Assembly: GCF_042186555.1 (NCBI RefSeq)
Contig: NC_133330.1
Coordinates: forward strand, 344,344,105 to 344,408,104
Direction: 5' to 3'
Source: Aquarana catesbeiana
Taxonomy: Eukaryota > Chordata > Amphibia > Anura > Ranidae
Length of the DNA stretch: 64,000 nucleotides
The notes beneath the pieces were generated by a model, which saw only the letters and a program-made list of their open reading frames with translations, did no database searches and had not been told where the DNA came from. Positions 22,456-33,660 of the stretch are shown here, piece after piece. The stretch's first letter is position 1. Each line of letters begins with the position of its first letter. Position numbers and translations under genes: made by a program.

Positions 22456-24135
22456 TATTATTATTATTATTATTATACAGTATTTATATAGCGCCAACAG
22501 TTTACGTAGCGCTTTACAACTTGAGGGTAGACAGTACAAATACAATACACTTTAATACAGTAGGAATCAGAGGGCCCTGCTCCTTAGAGCTTACAATCTA
22601 AGAGGGAAGGTCAAGAGATACAAGAGGTAATAACTATGGGTGATGTGCTGATTGAGAAGATAAATGTACAGTTGTTAGGTGGGGGCCAGATAGGCTTCTC
22701 TGAAGAGATGAGTTTTCAGGGATCGTCTGAAAGTGGATAAAGTAGGAGAAAATCGGACGGATTGGGGTAGAGCATTCCAGAGGATGGGGGAGGCTCTGGA
22801 GAAGTCCTGAAGGCGAGCATGGGAGGAGGTGACAAGGGAGTTTGAGAGCAGGAGGTCTTGGGAGGAGAGAAGAGAACGATTAGGTTGGTATTTTGAGACT
22901 AGGTTAGAGATGTAGCTGGGGGCCAGGTTGTGGATGGCTTTGTAAGTTATAGTTAGTATCTTGAATTTAATTTGGTGACTGAGTGGCAGCCAATGGAGAG
23001 ATTGGCAGAGAGGTGTGGCAGACGCTGAGCGGTTTGTGTGGTGGATGAGCCTGGCAGCAGCATTCATGATGGACTGAAGTGGGGAGGAGCCTATTTAGAG
23101 GTAAGCCAATGAGGAGGGAGTTGCAGTACTTGAGATAGGAGATGACCAGGGAGTGGATTAGAAGCTTTGTGGTGACATTGGTTAGGAAGGGGCGTATCTT
23201 GGAGATGTTGTGAAGACTGAGGCGGCAAGCTTTGGATAGTGATAGAATGTGGGGTCGAAAAGTTAGTTCAGAGTCCAGAATTACACCTAGGACCTTGGCG
23301 TGGGGAGATGGGTTGATAGTTGAGCCGTTGATCTTGACAGGGAAATCAGGGGAAGTGGCACCTGAGGGAGGAAATATCATGAGCTTGGTTTTGGATAGGT
23401 TGAGTTTGAGGAAGTGATGTGACATCCAGGCTGATATGTCTGCTAGTAAGTTGGTAATGCGTGAGGAGACAGATGGAGAGAGCTGGGGGGTGGAGAGATA
23501 GATTTGGGTGTCATCAGCGTAGAGATGATATTTAAAGCCATGGGAGGCAATCAACTGACCCAAGGAGGTGGTGTAGATTGAGAAAAGGAGGGGTCCAAGA
23601 ACAGAACCTTGGGGGACCCCAACGGAAAAAGGAAGAGGAGAGGAGGAAGTAGAGTTGTAAGTGACACTGAAGGAGCGGTGGGATAGGTAGGATGAGAACC
23701 AGCGAAGAGTACAGTCACGGAGACCGAAGGAGTGGAGTTTTTTGAGGAGGAGGGGGTGGTCCACTGTGTCAAAGGCAGCAGAGAGATCCAGGAGAAGTAG
23801 TACAGAATAGTGTCCATTGGCTTTAGCCATTAGTAGATCATTTGAGAGTTTAAGGAGAGCAGTTTCCGTGGAGTGTTGGGGGGCGAAAACCGGACTGAAG
23901 GGGATCAAGAAGTTTATTCATGGTCAGATGGTCGCTTAGTCGGCTGTAGACCAGTCTTTCAAGAAGTTTGGAGGAGAAGGAGAGTAAGGAGATGGGACGT
24001 AAGTTGTTGAGATTGGTGGGATCCAGTGAGGGCTTTTTTAGTATGGGGATGACTAGCGCATGTTTTAGAGAGTTTGGGAAGATGCCACAAGAGAGGCAGA
24101 GGTTGAAAATGTGAGTTAGAGAGTTGCATATAGAC
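22450..24135 (-). mobile_element. L2/CR1-type LINE, 3' half
   Basis: The minus strand encodes a reverse transcriptase and C-terminal region down to about 22675, followed by a 3' tail with GCGCTTTACAA-type sequence ending in an ATT microsatellite at 22452-22480. The 5' side is lost near 24135, where a MITE fragment begins. No endonuclease domain. Confidence 0.85.
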
Positions 24136-24143
24136 AAACGCAT
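22675..24143 (-). pseudogene. LINE reverse transcriptase (L2/CR1-type), frameshifted
   Basis: Reading from 24143 leftwards the sequence shows ALVIPILKKPSLDPTNLNNL and RPISLLSFSSKLLER, then after a frameshift near 23880-23910 STETALLKLSNDLL, LLDLSAAFDTVDH, VPQGSVLGPLLFSIY and the catalytic box YLYADDTQIYL. A second frameshift near 23000-23060 leads to LHWLPLSHQIKFKIL and WNALPQSVRFSPTLSTFRRS, a typical LINE C-terminus. Motifs are well kept, so this copy died fairly recently. It has no apurinic endonuclease domain and cannot move by itself. Confidence 0.88.
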
Positions 24144-24317
24144 TTTCGGATAGGAACTTTTTCCGACCGAAAAATAGAGAACCTGCTCTCAATCTTTTGC
24201 TGGTGGGTATTCCCCCAGCAAAAGTCTGATGGAGCATACACACGGTCGCAATTTGCGACCAAAAGCTCTCATTGGAGTTTTGCTGGCGGCATTTCCGATC
24301 GTGTGTATGGGGCATAA
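24137..24317. mobile_element. MITE fragment related to 21914-22375
   Basis: The right end CCGATCGTGTGTATGGGGCA has the same terminus as the Harbinger-like MITE, and the interior repeats GATGGAGCATACACACGGTC. The opposite terminus is missing. Confidence 0.65.
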
Positions 24318-24318
24318 G

Positions 24319-24430
24319 TGATATTCCTCCCACTGACCACCAATGTAAGAGGCATTGTTCCCACTGACAACCAATGTAAGAGGCATTATTCCCACCGACC
24401 TCCAATGTAGGAGGCATTCTTCCCACTGAT
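24319..24430. repeat. Short array of the hAT-like family repeat
   Basis: Three units of about 35 bp (TTCCCACTGACAACCAATGT plus AAGAGGCATT), a version of the 32-bp unit at 5700. Confidence 0.7.
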
Positions 24431-24589
24431 CACCACACTAGTGTACCATTAGTTGTTTATATAGCAAATATTGGCAGGGGTTCCCAAAGTCTGGAACCCC
24501 TTTAATGGTTTCTCCATGTTAAAAAATTTGAGAAAGGCTGTGATACTGTATATGCAATCTGACAGCATTACAGTAATAAATTGCGCGAG

Positions 24590-25050
24590 TTCCCTTCCCT
24601 ATATAGTCAATTCAAATCTCCAGTACATTTTAGTCGACTAAAATGATTTTGGTCAACTAAAACTCATTTTAGTCATCTAATATTGAATGGGTGTAGTTAA
24701 ATTGTAATGCATTATTTAAGTATTTCTCTGCAATTTTCCAAACTCATTATATACTGCTGGAGTGAAAAATGTAATATGTTATTATTTATGGTACTGAGGT
24801 ATGAACATGCACTACAGACCAGTGTTCATTTTGACGTCAAATTTTCAATTTAGTTTTAGTCTTAATCTTGACTAAAATGGCATTTTTGTTTTAGTCTCAT
24901 TTTAGTTTTTTGACTAAAATGCCATTTTAGTTTTGGTCGTATTTTAGTCGTATTTTAGTCATCTCAATTGTTTTGGTTTTAGTCATATTTTAGTCGACTG
25001 AAATGGTATTAAGTTAGTCGACTAAAATTTTTTAGTTGACTAAGTGAACA
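24590..25050. repeat. TTTTAGTCGACTAAAA-type dispersed repeat
   Basis: 24600-24680 and 24819-25050 are rich in TTTTAGT and GTCGACTAAAAT. The second has inverted ends (AGTGTTCA at about 24821, TGAACACT at about 25045) and looks like a complete 230-bp fold-back element. Confidence 0.65.
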
Positions 25051-26369
25051 CTGCCTACAACACTACTTTAACAGGAATCAAGTAAGCCTAAAAACACCAA
25101 AGCCTTACACGTGTCAAAATGTAAATCAGATGCTTTCAAATTCAAATGAAGTCATTTATTGGCTGCTGCAGTCATTTAAGGTTGGTTGAGGACCCTGGAA
25201 CAACTTCTCTCACACACTTGGTTGTAAAAGCCCCAACTTTGTTTTATTTGTTGCTCCAATAATGAGGTTTGTGTTAGGGTAATATCTGTTGTTGTCCGGT
25301 AGGGGTGCTGGTGTTTTGTATCCATGCTGGCATGATGGTGGTCCTGAGGGACCTTCCACATGGGAAGTAATCTGAGGTAAAAGTGCACTGGGTAAGGTGG
25401 GGGTTGGTATTACTACTCTAGTGCGGAGGAGCCCAGGGCCTCCTGATTTGAAGGGTGCTACCTTGTCTGGCAGCAACGTGCTGGTGTATTTGGCTCATTT
25501 CTCTTCGGAGAAGTCTAGCACAGAGCTACAAGTCAAGTTTCAGTCGTCAGGGCTATCTATGTGTGTTATTGGCAGCCCTTAGTTGGGTACATGGGGTTTG
25601 GTGACTGTGTGGCTCCTGTCCTGTCGAGGACCACGTGGTGTAAAAACAGCCAAAATGGTCATTTGACAGACAGGCAAAGATCTGATCTTGTTTTATTGAA
25701 AGAGGTGATCTATCAAGCATGGAGTGAAGGGATATAAGGGCTCATTTACACTTGCCCCAACATGTGGTATTAAACACGCTTCTTTAAAGCACTCTGAATG
25801 CCAATCAAAGCTCCTGTCACTAAATAAAATGGTTCCTTACAGGTCACATGTTGTGTTTGCTTCCCTTCAAATGTTATACCCCATGGCATGTGGCTTTCTT
25901 GGTGCTTTAAAGCGTCTCCAAAGCCTTCATAGAAGTTTATGACAACGCTCGCTTTCAGCACCTTGAACCTTCTGAGAGGCTTTTATTCGGCTTTAGCTTC
26001 TTTGTTTTGGAGGTATTGCAAGTATGGGATATCCCAAAATGGAAAGACGTCATCAGCAGTCACTTCTGGTTCATGTGTATATACTCTGGGAGTGTCTGGT
26101 GCAGTCATCACATCTGGTGTGCAGGGTAGAGCAGCAGGAAGGTGAGCGGGGCATGGACTGGAGCTGAGCAACTAGCAGACGGCGCATGTGGTGTGCAACA
26201 TGGGAACATCTTAGCATAAGGTGAATGGGACTGGAAAGTGAGGCCTAAGTGGCAGAGGAGCAGCAGAGCTGGGGGACTGGTACAGGAGAAACTAGCAGAT
26301 ATAACATGTGGTGTAGAGCATGGGGGCAACATAGCGGGAGGTGAGTGGGGACCAGAGAAAGGAGGAGGA
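25051..26369. other. No gene seen
   Basis: Unassigned intron DNA. GAGCAG-CAGAGCTGGGGG-type words near 26180-26350 look like worn copies of the array that follows. Confidence 0.35.
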
Positions 26370-26815
26370 TCAGAAAAGCAGATGATCAGCAGAGCTGGGG
26401 GTTACTACTGAGTGAGGGATCAGCAGACCTGGGAGGTTACTACTGAGCGGGAGATCAGCAGAGCTTGGGGTTACTATTGAGCGGAGGATCAGCAGAGCTG
26501 GGGGTTACTACTGAGTGAGGGATCAGCAGAGCTGGGAGGTTGCTACTGAGCGGGAGATCAGCAGAGCTTGGGGTTACTATTGAGCGGAGGATCAGCAGAG
26601 CTGGGGGTTACTACTGAGTGAGGGATCAGCAGACCTGGGAGGTTACTACTGAGCGGGAGATCAGCAGAGCTTGGGGTTACTACTGAGCGGGAGATCAGCA
26701 GAGTTGGTGGTTAGTACTGAACAGGGGATCAGCTGAACTGGATTTTACTATTGAGCAGGGGATCAGCAGAGCTGGGGGTTACTACTGACCGGGGGATCAG
26801 AAAAAGGTGGGGCTA
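26370..26815. repeat. Minisatellite, 34-35-bp unit, about 13 copies
   Basis: Built on GATCAGCAGAGCTGGGGGTT plus ACTACTGAG-(T/C)G-GG-. A block of three units is duplicated (26405-26500, 26515-26610). Similar units reappear at 27225-27380 beyond a hAT-like fragment. Confidence 0.9.
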
Positions 26816-26818
26816 CTA

Positions 26819-27230
26819 TATTCCTGTGGTTCTGACATAATGCGCTTTGTTTCGTTACCACCTCACATGATTTTCATGCAGTAGAAGTGTTCATAAGTGG
26901 AACACAATATAGACCCTGTATTGGTCTAGCTCAGTGGTCTCCAAATGTTCTAAACAAACGGTAAGTTTACTCTCCTTCACATTTTAGGAGGACTGGACTG
27001 TGGCCATTGGAAGTAGAAAAGGTCCCGACGTCTGTGGGGAAAAAACAATGCCCCATCTTTGGTTGCAGTGGGAGGAATTGCACCCCTTCGTTGGTGTCAT
27101 TGAAAGGAATTGTGTTCATTCAGAGGTGTCAATGGGAGAAATTGTGTCCCATCATTGGTGTCAATTTGGGGAATTGTGTCTTATTTTTGGTGTGTTTGGG
27201 AGAATTTGTTTCCCATTATTGCTGGGGTTA
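26819..27230. repeat. Duplicated segment, copy 1 (unique flank plus hAT-like left half)
   Basis: 26819-27115 matches 30730-31032 in direct orientation, above about 90% by eye. It has 113 bp of non-element flank (from TATTCCTGTGGTTCTGACAT) and then the hAT-like end CAGTGGTCTCCAAATGTT at 26932. The right half of the element is lost and the sequence runs into the 34-bp array. Confidence 0.88.
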
Positions 27231-27380
27231 CTAACGAGTGGGGCATCAGCAGAGCTTGGGGTACTACTGAGCTTGGGATCTGCTGAACGAGGGTACTAAT
27301 AAGCTGCGGATCTGTTGAATGGGGATACTAATGAGCTGGAGATCTGCCGAATAGAGGTACTAATGAGTTGGGCTTCTACA
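27225..27380. repeat. Worn continuation of the 34-bp minisatellite
   Basis: Four or five units of TACTAATGAGCTGGAGATCT type, shorter and more diverged than those at 26370-26815. Confidence 0.7.
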
Positions 27381-28585
27381 CAAATCAACACATACGGGGC
27401 ATCTGCCAAGCTTTCTTATTTAAAGCTTCAAAAAAGCATCAACAAACCATGTTACCAAGCGGTAGGTGCTTTAATGTGTGTTAAAGTCGAAGCAATTGTA
27501 AATGAGCCCTAACTGTAGCCTGTTGGAGCCAGTCTGGTTTAGGTTTTTGTTCCCTGCCCCACCACAGTAGAAGGAACTGTAGAACCGTGGGGCTGTAGAC
27601 AACATATGAACTCTTCATACATCAGCTGGCTCACCCGTCCTACCTTTTTAGATGTTCATTTGTACAAACTCTCATAAGCCTCGAACTGCAATTTATCCTG
27701 AGCTGGAAAGGTTAACGCCAATTATGCCACGTTCTGAATCTGCTTCTTAGGCCATGAAGTCAGCTGTGCGGCAGCATTGACACTTCACTCTTCTCCTCCT
27801 CTCACCTTCTGCATTACGTCTGCACTACTCATTAATGTAAACCACGCAGTGTAACCGCGGGTCCGTGACCTTGTGGATTCCATATCACAGCTGCTCTGCT
27901 ACCTGTCCAAAACGGGAACTTCCTGTATTCACTGTTTGGTTCAGAGCCTGGAGAACACGTTCATGGTGTCAGTTACACCCCATAACTCCTGCTCATAAAA
28001 TAACATTCTACTTAAAAGAGGGACTCCAGTTGTTGTAATGTTTTTTTAAGAAATTAAAAGTTTCTCCAAAATCCTTAAGTGTATTAAAGATAAGCCGCCT
28101 TGTTTCTCGCTCCTTGTCTTCTTGCCATAGAGCGTTGGACAAAGGTAGAGATCTATTTGGTGCTATGAAGTGCAGGTATGAGCCTCTGAAGGGGTGTCGT
28201 GATTTAGTCCAAGTTTCTTTCTTTGCCTGTTGGTGGCCTTTCATGGACCAGCTGTCCTCCACCATCAGAGAACAATGGTGTGGCCCCTAAAAGTCGCACA
28301 TCTAGGTGTCCTTAAGTGTTGAGTAGAGTGGTAACCTCAGTCTGGACTCCAACCAGGCCACGCCCCCAACGTGTTTTACTCTGCCCCCCCCCCCGGAGTT
28401 TAGTCATTGGGTACCTCCACCATCACATCGCCAAGTCATAATCCCTGGTGGCCTGCAGAAGACACTGGAAAAGAGGAAATGTTGCCTGTTTCTCAATGGT
28501 GTCCCAAGCCCGTAGATGATACCTGTTCACAGTAGTCTGACATGGGGTGCCGTGACAAATTTACCTAGAAATTATGAGCTGCAAA
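27381..28585. other. No gene seen
   Basis: Unassigned. A C run lies at about 28386-28395. No recognisable domain. Confidence 0.35.
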
Positions 28586-28589
28586 ATAC

Positions 28590-28830
28590 TTATTTTCAGT
28601 ATTGGTGCATCCCTAATAGACATACTAGAACTGATTAAGATCGGAGCCAATTCGTCTACCTCTACTAGCATGTCTGTGGAGTGTGGGAGGAAACTGGAGT
28701 GCCCGGAGGAAACCCACGCAGGCACAGGGAGAACATGCAAACTCCAGGCAGGTAGTGCCGTGGTTGGGATTCAAACCGGCGACCCTGATGCTGATAGGCG
28801 GAAGTGCTAACCATTACCGTGCTGCCCCTA
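28590..28830. mobile_element. LINE 3' tail fragment (as 20113-20400)
   Basis: GTGGGAGGAAACTGGAGTGC, AGAACATGCAAACTCCAGGC and GGTTGGGATTCAAACCGGCG match the fragment at 20280-20390. A hAT-like tip TATTGGTGCATCCCTAAT precedes it. Confidence 0.72.
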
Positions 28831-29495
28831 AAATATATAATCAAACCGGTATATTATGCTTTACAGTGGCTGTTAGAAACAGGATTTTTTTTTTTGCTGA
28901 TATTCCATTTGAATGTCGTGAATCCAATTCAGGTGTCATATACTCTTTTCAGATTGGCCCAGTATTTGGTGACACGTCCTAGCATTGCCCGTGACGGGCT
29001 CTTTCTTTTGGGGTAAATTTGTAGCTGGCAGCTGGTGCTTTTTGGAGTAAGCAGCATTCTTCATTCTTTATCAAAAATTTTCCATGACAAATAGTTTTTG
29101 TTATTAAGAAATGATTTGCTTCTGTCATACAAAAAAGAAAATTTCCCCTCATAGCACAACTGCTGTCAGTATGTATTGTAAATCTCAATAGATTCAGGAC
29201 CTGTGACCCCAACACACGTCTTAAATTTTGTAATAACCAGAACCATGTTTCTGAATATTCCCTATAGCTAATGATATACAGTAGTGGTTGGATGTGTAAG
29301 TGGGATCTGACCATCTTAGGGATTTGCTTGCCACGGCTTCACAAAACATGGTTGCCATTGGGCAGTGAAGAAAGATGGGAGAAGCATGCTTCATATTCTT
29401 CCACCATTGACTTATTGGGGAATCAGTAGTGACTGGAAAGTTTAAGGCACCCCGTTGCTTTGCTGCCAAGAAACCTCAGCTAGTTCCACATAGAC
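28831..29495. other. No gene seen
   Basis: Unassigned intron DNA. Confidence 0.35.
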
Positions 29496-29499
29496 ATCA

Positions 29500-30060
29500 T
29501 TGACCAGTTTGGTGTGGAGGAGAATTGGAGTGTTCTGCACAGAGCCCTGACCTCAACCCTACTTGAACACCTTTGGGATGAATTGAAATGAGTCAGGTCT
29601 TCTCAACCAATATCTCCTTAAAGAAATGGTTTGACCAGTTTGGTGTGGAGGAACTGGAGTGTCCTTCACAGAGCTGTGACCTCAACCCTACTGAACAACT
29701 TTGGGATGAATTGAAATGAGTCAGGTCTTCTCAACCAATATCTCCATAAAGAAATGGTTTGACCAGTTTGGTGTGGAGGAACTGGAGTGTCCTTCTTCAA
29801 AGAGCTGTGACCTCAACCCTACTGAACAACTTTGGGAAGAATTGGAAACGCCAATTGTGAGCCAGATCTTCTCATCCAACATGAGTACTTGAGCTCACAA
29901 ATGCTCTTGTTGACTAAACAGACACAAGTTCCATCACCCTTCATAATCTTGTGGAATCTTCTCCCAGAAAAGTGGAGGCTGTTATAGCCACATAGAGAGG
30001 GCAACACCACTTTAATGGCCAGGGTTTTTGGAATGGGGTTGCCAACAAGTTCATATAGGT
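29500..30060 (+). mobile_element. Tc1 fragment with a transposase segment in three tandem copies
   Basis: Units of 131 and 128 bp start at 29502, 29633 and 29761 with GACCAGTTTGGTGTGGAGGA. Each includes CCTGACCTCAACCC- or GTGACCTCAACCC-type sequence, the DLNP region of the Tc1 family at 12656-13556. The tail to about 30060 continues that element's 3' end. No open frame. Confidence 0.8.
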
Positions 30061-30729
30061 GTTCACAAACATTTAGCCATGTGGTGTAGATCCGTGGAGT
30101 TATATTTGATTTCCATGATCCCATTGCTGGGATTTCATGCCACTTCATGTCCCTGTGACACCAGGGCAAGAAACAAGATGATTCATTGGCAATGGGGCAG
30201 GAAGACACAAGCTGTACCAATAACCTGGGAGCCTTGTGATACTAAAAACATGTGAGAGAGGTTGTCTTGTGGATCCCTCTCTCTGAGAAAGTCGACCAGG
30301 ATGTTACTTGACATCTTGCTATTTTAGGCTAGAAAGGTCATTGTGCTACTTTGGAAGTCTCCGACTTCTGAAACCCTCAAATATTGGACATTCTTGAATA
30401 ATCCTGTTTTGCCCTTGTACAAAGCGGCCTACAACAGCAAAGGATGTCTGGATAAAATTCAATAAAATGTGGTTTCCTGGCTGGAGTCCCATAGCTAAGG
30501 CCACAGCTAGTTGGGGTTACCTGGTCGAAATCTATCTCAGCAGACCCCTGCTCAGTTGTGTCTCCATTAGAATCTATAGATTGGGGCTGGTTGTCTCTTA
30601 CGTTATTATTCCTAGAAAACACCCCCATACTAGTGAACTGCTGGGGGCTTCAATGGAACTACCCACTGTTGATGTGAAAAGCTCACCCATAATTTTCAAG
30701 ATGTATGTTTCTGGAAAAGTGCCCTCTCG
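30061..30729. other. No gene seen
   Basis: Unassigned intron DNA. Confidence 0.35.
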
Positions 30730-31331
30730 TATTCCTGTGGTTCTGACATAATGCACTTTTTTTTTTCGTTACCACCTCACATGATTTTCATGCAGTAGGA
30801 GTGTTCATAATTGGAACACAGTATAGACCCTGCGTTGGTCTAGTTCAGTGGTCTCTAAATGTTCGAAACAAAGGACAAGTTTACTCTCCTTCAGACCTTA
30901 GGAGGGCTGGACTGTGGCCATTGGAAGTAGAAAAAGTCCCGACGTCTGTGGAAAAAAAAACAATGCCCCATCTTTGGTTGCAGTGGGAGGAATTGCACCC
31001 TTTTGTTGGTGTCAGTGAAAGGAATTGTGTCCCATGATTGGTGTCATCAGAAGGAATTGTGTCCTATCAGTGGTGTCATTGGGAGAATCGGCTCCATCAT
31101 TAGTGTCCAAAAATGGGACACAATTCCCAAAATTTTTTGTTTTGGAGAAATTGATTCCCATTATTGGTGTCATTGGGAGGAACTATGCCCCAGCGTTGGT
31201 ATCATTGGGAGGATTTGTGCCCCTTCATTGTTAGTGGGTGGAATTATGCCTCAGTATTGGTATCAGTGCATGAAATAGTGCCTCAAGGGCCAGATAAAAG
31301 AAAGCAAAGTACTGCAATGTGGAGACCACTG
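30730..31331. mobile_element. Duplicated segment, copy 2, with complete hAT-like element 30846-31331
   Basis: The flank 30730-30845 and left half equal copy 1 at 26819. The element runs from CAGTGGTCTC (30846) to GAGACCACTG (31331), a perfect 10-bp inverted end. Flanking octamers GTCTAGTT (30838-30845) and GTCTAGAT (31332-31339) match at 7 of 8, the 8-bp target duplication of hAT elements. The interior has 30-33-bp repeats of TTGGTGTCATTGGGAGGAA type. No transposase. Confidence 0.85.
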
Positions 31332-31483
31332 GTCTAGATGACTGTAGGAGGGCTGAACTCTGGCCACTGGAAATAGAAAAGTTCACGATTTCTGTGTAAA
31401 AAAAACAATGCCCCATCTTTGGTGTCTGTGGAAGGAATTGTGCCACATCATTAGTGTTAGTGAGAAAAATTGCTTCCCATCAT

Positions 31484-32242
31484 AGTTACATAGTAGGTGA
31501 GGTTAAAAAAAGACACAAGTCCATTAAGTCCAACCTCTGTGTGTGATTATATGTCAGTATTACATTGTATATCCCTGTATGTTGCGGTCATTCAGGTGAT
31601 TATCTAATAGTTTCTTGAAGCTATCGATGCTCCCCGCTGAGACCACCGCCTGTGGAAGGGAATTCCACATCCTTGCTGCTCTTACAGTAAAGAACCCTCT
31701 ACGTAGTTTAAGGTTAAACCTCTTTTCTTCTAATTTTAATGAGTGGCCACGAGTCTTGTTAAACTCCCTTCTGCAAAAAAGTTTTTTCCCTATTGTGGGG
31801 TCACCAGTCCGGTATTTGTATATTGTGGGGTCACCAGTCCGGTATTTATATATTGTGGGGTCACCAGTCCGGTATTTATATATTGTGGGGTCACCAGTCC
31901 GGTATTTGTATATTGTGGGGTCACCAGTCCGGTATTTGTATATTGTGGGGTCACCAGTCCGGTATTTGTATATTGTGGGGTCACCAGTCCGGTATTTATT
32001 AATTGAAATCATATCCCCTCTCAAGCGTCTCTTCTCCAGAGAGAATAAGTTCAGAGCTCACAACCTTTCCTCATAACTAAGATCCTCCAGACCCTTTATT
32101 AGCTTTGTTGCCCTTCTTTGTACTCGCTCCATTTCCAGTACATCCTTCCTGAGGACTGGTGCCCAGAACTGGACAGCATACTCCAGGTGCGGCCGGACCA
32201 GAGTCTTGTAGAGCGAGAGAATTATCGTTTTGTCCATGTCAT
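31484..32242 (-). mobile_element. CR1-type LINE, 3' end, inserted in the hAT-like element
   Basis: The minus strand ends in a tail with ACATAGTAGGTGAGGTTAAA (+ strand, 31487) as in CR1-like elements. It carries a reverse-transcriptase C-terminus (next entry). 5'-truncated at 32242, as most LINE copies are. Confidence 0.8.
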
Positions 32243-32255
32243 TGGGCACCATCAT
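31560..32255 (-). pseudogene. CR1-type reverse transcriptase C-terminus with internal 10-residue repeats
   Basis: The right part reads LSLYKTLVRPHLEYAVQFW and MERVQRRATKLIKGLEDLSY, then after a frameshift near 32050 RGDMISINKYRTGDPTI. The unit YKYRTGDPTI follows in tandem, then RREFNKTRGHSLKLEEKRFN and WNSLPQAVVSAGSIDSFKKL. LVRPHLEY and the FF--R---WNSLP end are typical of CR1/L2-clade LINEs. The tandem unit is 30 bp and in frame, so the 154-codon stretch stays open through it. Not a functional enzyme. Confidence 0.83.
31791..32000. repeat. Minisatellite, exactly 30 bp, 7 copies, inside CR1
   Basis: Seven units of TATTGTGGGGTCACCAGTCC plus GGTATTT(G/A)TA, differing at only one or two positions. 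Near identity means recent expansion. There are no spacers, so it is not CRISPR-like. Confidence 0.98.
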
Positions 32256-32399
32256 TGGTGTTATTGGTAGAAATCGTGCCCCATCATTGGGAGAAACTGT
32301 GCCTCATCATTAATGTCTTTGGGAGGAATTGTACCCCATGGTTGGTGTCATTGTGAGAAATTGTGCCCCATCATTGGTGTAATTGGGAGGAATTGTGCC

Positions 32400-32705
32400 C
32401 TATTGTTGGTGTCATTGGGAGGAATTGTGCCCATTCCTTGTTGTCAGTGGGGGGAATTATACCCCATTGTTGGTGTCATTGGGGAAAAATTATGCCCCAT
32501 CACTGGTGTCTTTGGAAGGAATTGTGCCCAATTGTTGGTGTCATTGAGAGGAATTGTGCCCATTCCTTGTTGTCAGTGGGGGGAATTATACCCCATTGTT
32601 GGTGTCATTGGGGAAAAATTATGCCCCATCACTGGTGTCTTTGGAAGGAATTGTGCCCAATTGTTGGTGTCATTGAGAGGAATTGTGCCTCTTTATTGTT
32701 GTCAG
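32400..32705. repeat. 133-bp tandem duplication within the hAT-like repeats
   Basis: The block from GAATTGTGCCCATTCCTTGT through GGTGTCATTGAGAG occurs twice (about 32421-32553 and 32554-32686), almost identical, made of four 33-bp sub-units. Confidence 0.85.
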
Positions 32706-32810
32706 TGAGGGGGAATTATGCCGCATTATTGGTATCGGTGGACAAAATGGTACCACAAGGGCCAGATAAAACAAAGGGCTGCAGTTTGTTGACAACTGGT
32801 CTGGAGGACA

Positions 32811-33119
32811 CAGGACCTTAGATCATGGAGCGTAGGGGAAAGGATTCTGCCAGGACCAGTCTAGCAGCATGGCGGATCGGATGGGTAAACCCCGCCAGAT
32901 TTTAACAGGCAATTAACCCTTTCAGTGTAGGCTCAGCCCCACCGCAAAGGGAAAATTTCCAAGTTTCCCAGAGTTGGGCTTTAAAGGTGACAGCTGGTGA
33001 TATTCTCCACCTTCATTACTGGAAAAGTAATTCGCTGTGTGTGTGGAGAAGGATTGAACTTTTCATCCAACATTTTCAGTCCCAACATTTTATATACTGA
33101 TTTATGAAGGTTATTGATA
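32811..33119. other. No gene seen
   Basis: Unassigned spacer. Confidence 0.35.
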
Positions 33120-33660
33120 GCCCGTTTATATAAGCAGATATATATTATAGGTTTATTGGCTCGGCATGTTTAGGTAGCAAACAGTTTAAAAACCAGCGCT
33201 GTGCCGCTGCAGACATCCGCGAGGCGTGCAGATGTTTGACCATAAAAATTTAGAGAAGATCTGAAATCTGTCCATAAAACGGCGTGATAAAACTTTGTCT
33301 GACGCAGCCACATCCGGCCTCCAGGTGACTGTTTCAGATATCAGACTGAGTTCAGACTTCTGGGTGCGGACTGAAAACCGGTTGGCTTAACCGGCGCTCC
33401 CACCCCGAATCTGCGCTGATTTTTACAGCGGCAAACCTGCTTTCCTTTATGTTCCACATTTAATGACTTAATGAACTGCAAAAGAAAATCCTGGAGCGTC
33501 CTCTCTTGTTTTAATTAACATTTCTCCCTGAAAGGTATTTATTACCATTCCTCGTTAGTCATTAGCAGAAAATAAGTTTGCCCTTAAGTCTGAGTTGTGG
33601 AATTCATTCCAATTAATTAAACCTGCATTGTGAGTTAATAAACGGACTGCGAGGTGGGGA
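33120..33660. promoter_or_regulatory. Candidate conserved non-coding element
   Basis: Repeat-free, mixed composition, with clustered homeodomain-type cores: TTTTAATTAACATT (about 33510), CCAATTAATTAAACC (about 33609) and ATTTAATGACTTAATGAAC (about 33460). No coding pattern. Regulatory role is inferred from appearance only. Confidence 0.3.

Larger units (their letters stand above)
31340..32810. mobile_element. Second hAT-like copy in tandem, interrupted by a CR1 fragment
   Basis: It begins mid-element right after the previous copy (GACTGTAGGAGGGCTG), is broken at about 31484-32242 by a CR1-type LINE, and resumes to GACAACTG followed by GTCTGGAG at about 32806. The join looks like unequal recombination at the GTCTAGAT site. 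Confidence 0.7.

Noticed and set aside
23232..23417. Plus-strand open frames across the LINE
   Set aside because: Shadows of the minus-strand reverse transcriptase.
31791..32000. Regular 30-bp direct repeats that could suggest a CRISPR array
   Set aside because: No spacers, and the repeat lies inside a vertebrate LINE.
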